From Chthonomonas sp. UBA6659 (GTDB taxonomy: Bacteria > Armatimonadota > Fimbriimonadia > Fimbriimonadales > Fimbriimonadaceae), in the NCBI GenBank assembly GCA_002455425.1, contig DKKT01000009.1:18223-82222 (forward strand): DNA of 64,000 nucleotides, given 5' to 3'. The stretch's first letter is position 1. Each line of letters starts with the position of its first letter. The translations under genes were made by a program, and so were the position numbers. The notes under the pieces were generated by a model. The model was not told the origin of the DNA, did not search any database, and worked only from the letters and a program-made list of their open reading frames with translations. Shown here one piece after another: positions 58,324-64,000 of this stretch.

Positions 58324-60645
58324 CTACAGGCTCTTGATCACCTTCAGCACGCTCGAATAGTCATCGGTCCAGAGGCCGACGTCGGACCGAGTTTTGGACG
58401 GAAACCAGTCGCCCTTCGCGATCAGGGGTTGGAGGTCGTGCTTGTCGCGCGCCACCACGACCCACTGGGACGATTGCTTGCCGAGGGCGCGATCTTCGAA
58501 GGTCGTGTCGTGGTCGCGCGTATAGGCCACGCAGTCCAGAGACGTGGCGAGGTTCGCGAGTACAGGCTCAAGATCGAGGTGCCGATTCGAGATGTGGTAA
58601 GCGAGCAAGCCGCCGGGAGCGAGGTGGTCGAGATACACCTGCATCGCTTCCCTCGTGATCAGATGGATCGGCACCGCGTCGGAGCTGTAAGCATCGAGGA
58701 TGATCAACTTGTACTTGTCGGCCGAACGGTCGAGTTGGATCCGTGCGTCCCCAAGTTTCACCGTCACCGACCCCGCGGCATCCCGGAGATAGGTGAACCA
58801 GGCCGGATTCCGCGCAATTCGCTCTACGGCAGGATCGATTTCGTAAAGGGTCCAACGTTGACCCGGCCGGCTGTAGGCCGCCATCGTCCCGACCCCGAGG
58901 CCGACGACGGCGATCGTGGCCCCTTCAAGGTCCATCGACTGCATCACTTGCCCGACCGGACCGTTCTTGGCGTAGTAGGACACTGGCTCGCGGGCAAGCA
59001 TCGGATCGCTCGACTGGATGCCATGCACCGTCGTTCCGTGCATCAGGCTGAAGGTCGGAATCGACGCACTGTCGGTGCGGACACGAAGGACGCCGAAGAA
59101 GCCTCGCTCCTCGTGGACGATCCGTTCGGTTGCCGTTTGCTGCCATAGGGCGAAACCGAACAGAGCGACGGCGGCCAACCCGAACCGAACCGGTCTCCTG
59201 AAGAAAACGAGGCACAGCAAGATCGGGGCACCATAGATCAGCGGCCAGATCCGCCACCCCCAGGTGAAGCCATCCTCGAGTTCGGCTCGGCGAAAGAGCG
59301 CGTAGGTGAAGAACAGGACGGCGAGCGGAGCAGCCGCATCCAGGATCAGATTGAACACCACGTTCCGCCGAGCGCGGCGATCGACGACCGGAGGCGCTTC
59401 CTCCTCGCTCTCCGGTTGGGGTGGCTTGCGCACGAGCCGCGCCGCAAACACGCGGGCCGTCGGGAGGAGGAAGCACGCCGCGACAAGGGTCACCGGGTAC
59501 TCCCAGACGGTACTGAACACCGTCGGAGCGACGATGGCATTGAAGAACCCACCGAGGACACCTCCGAGCGACATCAGGAAGTAGAACTCGGTCAGGTGCG
59601 CGACTGAAGGCCGATCCTCGGCGAGTTCGCCGTGGAACACCATTGCGGCGACGAAGAACGTCAGGAGATGGAAGCCGAACATCCAGTCGAGCGGACGCTT
59701 GATCGGCAGCCCGAGCGCGAGAAGCATACACAGCAGGAGCACTGGGAGGATCGCGACCATCACCTTGTGAGGCAAGATTGGGCGACGGGAGAAGACGATG
59801 ATGAAGCTGACGAGATAGAGGGTCAGCGGGATGATCCAAAGAAGAGGAAAGACGGCGATGTCCGTCGTCATGTAGGTCGTAACGCTGAGCATCAGACTCG
59901 ACGGAATGAAGGCGAACAGCACCCACTTCGCTCGCCGCAGCCACGTGGGGCGGGCCAATCGACCTTGCGCCGGGGCTTCCAAATCGGCGAGCGCACCCGA
60001 GGTCGTGACGTCCGGGACCCTTCGGAGTGCAAGCGCACAAGCCACGACCAAACCGCCGTAGATCAGGTATCCCCCAGCCCACAGCCAACTCTGATCCATG
60101 AGCCGAAGCCACGGTTCGAGCACGGTCGGGTAGAGGATCAACGCCAGGAGGCTGCCGATGTTGCTCGCGGCGTACATGAAGTAGGGGTCGGTCGACCGGA
60201 CCGAGCCCATCGCCCCGTACCATCGTTGAAGCAGGGGGCTCGTGGTCGAAACCACGAGGAACGGCAGGCCGACCGAGACCGACATCGCGACAAGGATCCA
60301 GCCGATCGGGTTTGCGTCGCCGGCAGGTGCCCCGAGCCGGACTTGGATCGGCAGGACCACGAGCGGCAAAGCAAGGAGGACGAGGTGGACCGCGATCTGC
60401 CGTTTCACCGGAAGGTATCGGGTCGTGAGGTGGGCGTAGCCATAGCCGAGGAGGAGCACGCCTTGGTAGAAGAGGAGGGCGGTGTTCCAAACCGAAGGCG
60501 ACCCGCCGAGCATCGGCAGAAGCATGCGTGCGAAGAGCGGCTGCACCAGGAAGAGCAGGGTCGCGCTGACGAAGATGGCGAGCGTGTAAAGCGCCGTCAC
60601 GGTGAACAAGACGAGACGACGCCCCGATTCGTACGGGCCGTCCAA
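58324..60645 (-). CDS. Fused multi-span membrane / spermidine synthase-like protein
   Basis: A 773-residue protein. The N-terminal 430 residues have about ten membrane segments (VTALYTLAIFVSATLLFLVQ, LLFYQGVLLLGYGYAHL). The C-terminal part is a spermidine synthase-like Rossmann fold: AVVGLGVGTMAAYSRPGQ, YEIDPAVERIAR, LIILDAYSSDAVPIHL. This composition is a known type of fused spermidine synthase of unknown role. The start is uncertain: a TTG at 60645, 19 nt from the divergent gene, or a GTG at 60600; both keep the first membrane segment. Confidence 0.8.
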   Translation of the reverse strand: MDGPYESGRRLVLFTVTALYTLAIFVSATLLFLVQPLFARMLLPMLGGSPSVWNTALLFYQGVLLLGYGYAHLTTRYLPVKRQIAVHLVLLALPLVVLPIQVRLGAPAGDANPIGWILVAMSVSVGLPFLVVSTTSPLLQRWYGAMGSVRSTDPYFMYAASNIGSLLALILYPTVLEPWLRLMDQSWLWAGGYLIYGGLVVACALALRRVPDVTTSGALADLEAPAQGRLARPTWLRRAKWVLFAFIPSSLMLSVTTYMTTDIAVFPLLWIIPLTLYLVSFIIVFSRRPILPHKVMVAILPVLLLCMLLALGLPIKRPLDWMFGFHLLTFFVAAMVFHGELAEDRPSVAHLTEFYFLMSLGGVLGGFFNAIVAPTVFSTVWEYPVTLVAACFLLPTARVFAARLVRKPPQPESEEEAPPVVDRRARRNVVFNLILDAAAPLAVLFFTYALFRRAELEDGFTWGWRIWPLIYGAPILLCLVFFRRPVRFGLAAVALFGFALWQQTATERIVHEERGFFGVLRVRTDSASIPTFSLMHGTTVHGIQSSDPMLAREPVSYYAKNGPVGQVMQSMDLEGATIAVVGLGVGTMAAYSRPGQRWTLYEIDPAVERIARNPAWFTYLRDAAGSVTVKLGDARIQLDRSADKYKLIILDAYSSDAVPIHLITREAMQVYLDHLAPGGLLAYHISNRHLDLEPVLANLATSLDCVAYTRDHDTTFEDRALGKQSSQWVVVARDKHDLQPLIAKGDWFPSKTRSDVGLWTDDYSSVLKVIKSL

Positions 60646-60664
60646 GTAAACTGCTGAACGTCGG

Positions 60665-62557
60665 ATGCTCTATAGCCTCGATGCTCGGTTCTGCCGCCAC
60701 TTCGAACTCTCCTCACAGCGAGAGTGGCTCCTGACGAATGGCATCGGCGGTTTCGCGATGGGCACGGTCAGCGGTGCCAACATGAGGCGGTATCATGCCC
60801 ACCTCGTTGCGGCCGTGCATCCGCCGGCAGACCGGGTGAACCTCCTCGCCAATGTCGAAGTCACCGTCCAGGGTGATGGGAATCCGATCGGGCTCTCGTG
60901 CAACCAGTACGCCGGAGCCGTCCACCCGGAGGGCTATCACTTCCTCGAGTCGTTCGAAGCAACCGAGCAGGCGGTCACTTGGCGCTACCGCGCCGGCGGC
61001 ATGGCGCTGGAAAAGCTGCTCGCGATGAGGCCCGGACAAAACGCGGTGACGATGCGGTACCGCAACATCGGCGAGCGCCCGATTGGGCTCGTGCTACGGC
61101 CACTCGTCCTTCATCGGGGCTACCACGAGAACTTCCGCTCGGATGAAGGTTATCCGGCTGCCATCACCTTTCCCAAACACCTCACCGTCATCGAACACGC
61201 AGACGTCCCCCTGATCTTGCACCACGAAGGGGCGCAGCGCTTCCCCGCGGCGGGCTGGTACTACCGGTTCGAATACACGCGCGAGGTCGAACGTGGACTC
61301 GACGGGCGCGAGGATCTCTACTGCCCTTGCGAACTTCGCTACGAGTTGATGCCCGGCGAACAGGCGGTTCTGGATGCTTCCGTCGAGCGGAAGCTCGTGC
61401 CGTTGGAGATCGTTCCCGGAGCGCGCGCGACGTCGCTCGGCGGGATGCTCTCCGAGGCCGCGAGTGTGTTCTTCGTCGCCACCAAGCAGCGCACCACGAT
61501 CATTGCCGGCTACCCCTGGTTCACGGATTGGGGCCGCGACACGATGATCGCGCTGCCCGGGCTCTGTCTCCACACGGGTCGGGTCGCCGACGCCCGCAAG
61601 ATCATCCTGGACTTCGCGGGGCAGATGAAGCAGGGTCTGATTCCGAACCGATTCGTCGAGAGCGGCGAAGAGCCGGAATACAACACCGTCGACGCCACCC
61701 TTTGGTTTGCCAACGCCATCTACAAAACGCTGGAAGCCGAGTGGCATGAGGCCTTCGCTCGGAAGGCCCTCACCGCGCTACGCGATACCGTCGACTGGCA
61801 CCTGCGCGGCACGCTCTACGGCATCGGTGTGGACCCCGCAGACGGGCTCCTGCGCCAGGGTGAGCCGGGCGTGCAGCTCACGTGGATGGATGCCAAAGTC
61901 GGCGACTGGGTCGTCACACCCCGACATGGGAAGCCGGTCGAAATCAACGGACTCTGGATCAACGCTCTTCGGGTCGCTGAGTGGCTCGCGAAGAAGCTCG
62001 GCGAGGACGCCTCGGTCTTCGCCGTGGCGGCCGAAAAGGCGGAGTCGAACTTCGATGCGGCCTTCTGGCGCGAGCTGGTCGGGCACTACCTCGACACCGC
62101 CGATCCGGACGACGCGTCTCTGCGACCGAATCAGCTGATCGCCATGGCACTTCCGTTCGGGCCCGCCAAGGGACCGAATGCGGTCGCCGCGCTCCAGAAG
62201 ATCACCCGCGAACTGCTGACCCCCCACGGCCTTCGGACCCTCAGCCCGAGCGAGCCCGCCTATCGCGGACGCTATCGGGGACCGCTGCCCGATCTCGATG
62301 CGGCGTATCACCAGGGCACCGTATGGCCGTGGCTCCTCGGCCCCTACGTCACCGCGCTGGTCAAGCTGACCGGCGACCGGGCGGAAGCGAAGCGGATTCT
62401 CAAACCCGCCCGCGATTGGCTGATCGAAGACGGCATCGGGGGGATCGCCGAAGTCTACGACGGAGACGAGCCGCGCAAGCCTGGCGGCTGCCCGTGGCAA
62501 GCGTGGAGCGTCGCGGAAGTCCTTCGGGCGTGGGTCGAAGACGTGGGCGGCAAGTAG
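60665..62557 (+). CDS. Glycogen debranching enzyme (amylo-alpha-1,6-glucosidase)
   Basis: A 630-residue GH133-type enzyme. The N-terminal domain opens EWLLTNGIGGFAMGTVSG, ANMRRYHAHLVAAV, and the catalytic GDE_C barrel has WFTDWGRDTMIALPGL, SGEEPEYNTVDATLWF and LRQGEPGVQLTWMDAKVGDWVVTPR-type signatures (quoted as GVQLTWMDAKVG). It hydrolyses alpha-1,6 branches of glycogen. It is divergent from the fused synthase gene with starts 19 nt apart. A 1-nt overlap joins it to the PhyH gene. Confidence 0.92.
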   Translation: MLYSLDARFCRHFELSSQREWLLTNGIGGFAMGTVSGANMRRYHAHLVAAVHPPADRVNLLANVEVTVQGDGNPIGLSCNQYAGAVHPEGYHFLESFEATEQAVTWRYRAGGMALEKLLAMRPGQNAVTMRYRNIGERPIGLVLRPLVLHRGYHENFRSDEGYPAAITFPKHLTVIEHADVPLILHHEGAQRFPAAGWYYRFEYTREVERGLDGREDLYCPCELRYELMPGEQAVLDASVERKLVPLEIVPGARATSLGGMLSEAASVFFVATKQRTTIIAGYPWFTDWGRDTMIALPGLCLHTGRVADARKIILDFAGQMKQGLIPNRFVESGEEPEYNTVDATLWFANAIYKTLEAEWHEAFARKALTALRDTVDWHLRGTLYGIGVDPADGLLRQGEPGVQLTWMDAKVGDWVVTPRHGKPVEINGLWINALRVAEWLAKKLGEDASVFAVAAEKAESNFDAAFWRELVGHYLDTADPDDASLRPNQLIAMALPFGPAKGPNAVAALQKITRELLTPHGLRTLSPSEPAYRGRYRGPLPDLDAAYHQGTVWPWLLGPYVTALVKLTGDRAEAKRILKPARDWLIEDGIGGIAEVYDGDEPRKPGGCPWQAWSVAEVLRAWVEDVGGK

Positions 62558-63270
62558 TGCGACTCACCGACGATCAACGATCGGCGATGGACGACGTCGG
62601 CTATGTCGTCCTCCCCGAGGCGATCGACGTCGACACCGCCGAACGCCTGCGCGCGATGCTCGCGGAGATCGCGGAGCCGCGGATCGCGAACGGCGACCCC
62701 ACGGGCCGGGTGCTGTTCCTCCAGAAGCTGGCCGAGCGGGATTCACGAGTTCAGGCTCTCGCCCAGAGCCCCGGCTTCACCGAACTCGCGACCTCGCTCC
62801 TCGGGCCGGACGTCGATCTCTACTTCAACCAGGCGGTCATCAAGTACCCCGGCGGAACGACGGCATTTTCATGGCACCAGGACGATGCCTACAGTCCCGT
62901 CGAGCCCTCACCCTATCTAACGGTCTGGATCGCACTCGATGACGCGACCGAAGCGAACGGGTGCATCTCCGTGCTTCCCCGGAGCCATCATCGGGGTCTG
63001 GTTCCCCATGTCGAAAGCGATTTCGGGCTGGCGGGCCATCGGCTCGACGATCCCGATCAGGGGGTCCTGGTGCCGGTCGCGGCCCGCACCGCGATCGTCT
63101 TCTGGTCGACGACCCTCCATAAGAGTGGACCCAACACTTCCGATGCGGTTCGGAGGGCGCTCGTCCTCCAGTTTGCGCCCGCCGGCCTGAAGCACAAGGC
63201 ATCCGGAATGCCGATCCGCTCCAGGATTCCCGTCGCTCGAGGCGGCGTCGCCGTCGCCGGGCCACGTTGA
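62557..63270 (+). CDS. Phytanoyl-CoA dioxygenase (PhyH) family oxygenase
   Basis: A 237-residue Fe(II)/2-oxoglutarate oxygenase of the PhyH family. Iron ligands: HxD in SWHQDDAYSPV and the distal histidine in TTLHKSGPNTS; 2-oxoglutarate is probably held by RRALVLQFAP. The substrate is unknown. The GTG at 62557 overlaps the debranching-enzyme stop by one base; ATG at 62587 is the alternative. It may be cotranscribed with the debranching gene. Confidence 0.85.
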   Translation: MRLTDDQRSAMDDVGYVVLPEAIDVDTAERLRAMLAEIAEPRIANGDPTGRVLFLQKLAERDSRVQALAQSPGFTELATSLLGPDVDLYFNQAVIKYPGGTTAFSWHQDDAYSPVEPSPYLTVWIALDDATEANGCISVLPRSHHRGLVPHVESDFGLAGHRLDDPDQGVLVPVAARTAIVFWSTTLHKSGPNTSDAVRRALVLQFAPAGLKHKASGMPIRSRIPVARGGVAVAGPR

Positions 63271-63373
63271 GCTCACACCCCGGTTCCGCGCTCGTTTTCT
63301 GTGGGCGTGAAGCGGCTATTTCGTGCTCATCTCAGGCATCCCACGGTGGGCTCCTAGGCGCAATTCTGGCCAT

Positions 63374-63412
63374 GTGGGAGACTTGTGGGAAAGTGCAGAC
63401 ACATTGGTGGGA
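63374..63412 (+). repeat. GTGGGA repeats with 11-bp spacing
   Basis: GTGGGA occurs at 63374, 63385 and 63407, i.e. spaced 11 and 22 bp. They lie in the upstream region of the small genes at 63465 onward. The periodicity and direct orientation recall MraZ or other oligomeric regulator sites, but no dcw genes follow. Confidence 0.35.
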
Positions 63413-63464
63413 GATTTCGGGGAGGGGGGCTAAACTGCGCGTGTTTTGAAACACTTTTTGCCTA

Positions 63465-63596
63465 GTGGTTCTCCTGTCGCTCGGCGTTTGTGCCGCTCAC
63501 GGAACGTTGGACCAGGTCGCCGAGTGGCCATCCGTGGAATTGGCGGACCAGCCCTCGGGAGGCGATGAACAGTGCCAAGGGACCCGACCACATTAA
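63465..63596 (+). CDS. Small putative exported peptide (43 residues)
   Basis: A GTG-start frame encoding VVLLSLGVCAAHG, a clear signal-peptide core, followed by TLDQVAEWPSVELADQPSGG and a short tail, stopping at 63594-63596. It overlaps the next frame by 32 nt. It may be the true N-terminus of the following gene, joined by a frameshift near 63560-63590, because that gene lacks its own signal peptide. No family recognised. Confidence 0.4.
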   Translation: MVLLSLGVCAAHGTLDQVAEWPSVELADQPSGGDEQCQGTRPH

Positions 63597-63921
63597 CAAC
63601 TCGGAGAGCACGATAACCATCACGGGCTCTTACTCCTATACTTGGTGGGATCGCGTCACCGGCAGCACCAACAGTGCACCACCTTGGACGGCGGACTTTG
63701 ACGAGCTCTACGACAACAACCACACGATCATGCAAAACTACTCGAAGTCACTGGGGGCTCGCAAGGGCGGGCACGTCTATGACAAGCTCGAAGTGGATGA
63801 GGGTGCCGAAACCTGGAGCCAATCCCCGGACGTTTGCACGCGGAACCTGATTCGATACGACTTCGTTCAACAGCAGTATCTGCATACTTGGGATGTCGGT
63901 GAAGGGGGCAATCCAGGCTAA
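63565..63921 (+). CDS. Hypothetical protein
   Basis: A 118-residue protein from the ATG at 63565; it could also begin at GTG 63490. It reads NNSESTITITGSYSYTWWDR and later ARKGGHVYDKLEVDEGAETW, rich in aromatic residues, and ends NPG. I recognise no family. Its TAA overlaps the next ATG as TAATG (63919-63923), so the two genes are coupled. It probably is secreted if the upstream peptide is its N-terminus. Confidence 0.5.
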   Translation: MNSAKGPDHINNSESTITITGSYSYTWWDRVTGSTNSAPPWTADFDELYDNNHTIMQNYSKSLGARKGGHVYDKLEVDEGAETWSQSPDVCTRNLIRYDFVQQQYLHTWDVGEGGNPG

Positions 63922-64000
63922 TGTTGACCTCACTTCTCCTCACTGCTGGAGTTCAGGATGGCTCGGCTCGCGACTTCGTCATGGTCGCGAGCCGGGGTCC
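63921..64000 (+). CDS. Start of a further gene (partial)
   Basis: Begins with ATG at 63921 overlapping the preceding stop. The 26 visible codons read MLTSLLLTAGVQDGSARDFV and more, a short hydrophobic stretch LLLTAG that may be a signal peptide. The rest lies beyond the window. Confidence 0.5.
   Translation, partial: MLTSLLLTAGVQDGSARDFVMVASRG

Noticed and set aside
1..64000. CRISPR arrays, insertion sequences, prophage genes, selenocysteine machinery
   Set aside because: I found no repeat-spacer pattern, transposase, integrase or phage gene, and no selA, selB, selD or tRNA-Sec in the window.

Overview
This is a GC-rich (by eye about 60-65%), gene-dense bacterial chromosome segment with no insertion sequence, prophage, plasmid gene or CRISPR array that I can see. 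The gene mix fits a free-living, flagellated, sugar-degrading member of the Armatimonadota, possibly Fimbriimonadia-like: a DUF1501 tail, dockerin-type secreted proteins, pseudopilins, FliS, several RbsC-type sugar permeases, GH127 and GH2 glycosidases, LutABC, Ku and GlnS. The phylum is an inference from content only.

Layout. 1-2.3 kb: end of a DUF1501 gene, a thiolase and a cysteine-synthase homologue. 2.3-7 kb: small membrane/TPR proteins and an RbsA-RbsC sugar-transport pair. 7-15.3 kb: peptidases (an M16 active/inactive pair, an S9 dipeptidyl-peptidase type, a secreted S8 subtilase) around an orphan pstB. 15.3-20.6 kb: fliS plus a small partner, a secreted zinc-metalloprotease candidate, deoC, folB and a DUF4139 protein. 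21-27.1 kb: a tightly overlapping unit of Ser/Thr kinase with zinc ribbons, rhamnulokinase and lutABC, convergent with dnaB. 28.7-35 kb: a GH2 glycosidase, a wecG-pduO-LolA-like operon and a large secreted protein. 35.2-37.9 kb: RbsC-RbsB and an SDR. 38-41 kb: mrp, a YCII protein and rqcH. 41-43.8 kb: a three-gene pseudopilin operon whose last product has four exact 15-residue Asp/Asn/Gly repeats. 43.8-49.6 kb: GH127 with a YtfR-YtfT-YjfF furanose transporter. 49.7-51.6 kb: glnS with tRNA-Gln(CTG) right behind it. 51.7-52.9 kb: an FG-GAP repeat protein interrupted by one in-frame TGA. 53-63 kb: a dockerin protein, an aspartyl protease-PDZ protein, aat, a methyltransferase, ku, a fused membrane/spermidine-synthase-like protein, a glycogen debranching enzyme and a PhyH oxygenase. 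63.3-64 kb: small putative secreted proteins.

Most notable is the FG-GAP gene at 51672-52910 (minus). Its single TGA is followed, after exactly 11 nt, by a hairpin with a bulged U and a GGU-containing loop, nearly the geometry of the E. coli fdhF SECIS. I read it as a candidate new selenoprotein with a Sec-Cys pair rather than a pseudogene. A second window-wide signal is that at least eight genes carry a TAnnnT-like box 6-9 nt before the start codon and no Shine-Dalgarno sequence, which points to widespread leaderless mRNAs.

Metabolically the window links glycoside cleavage (GH127, GH2), furanose/ribose-type ABC uptake, rhamnose phosphorylation and lactate oxidation, plus glycogen debranching. 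Operons are compact: ATGA or GTGA start/stop overlaps join most neighbours.
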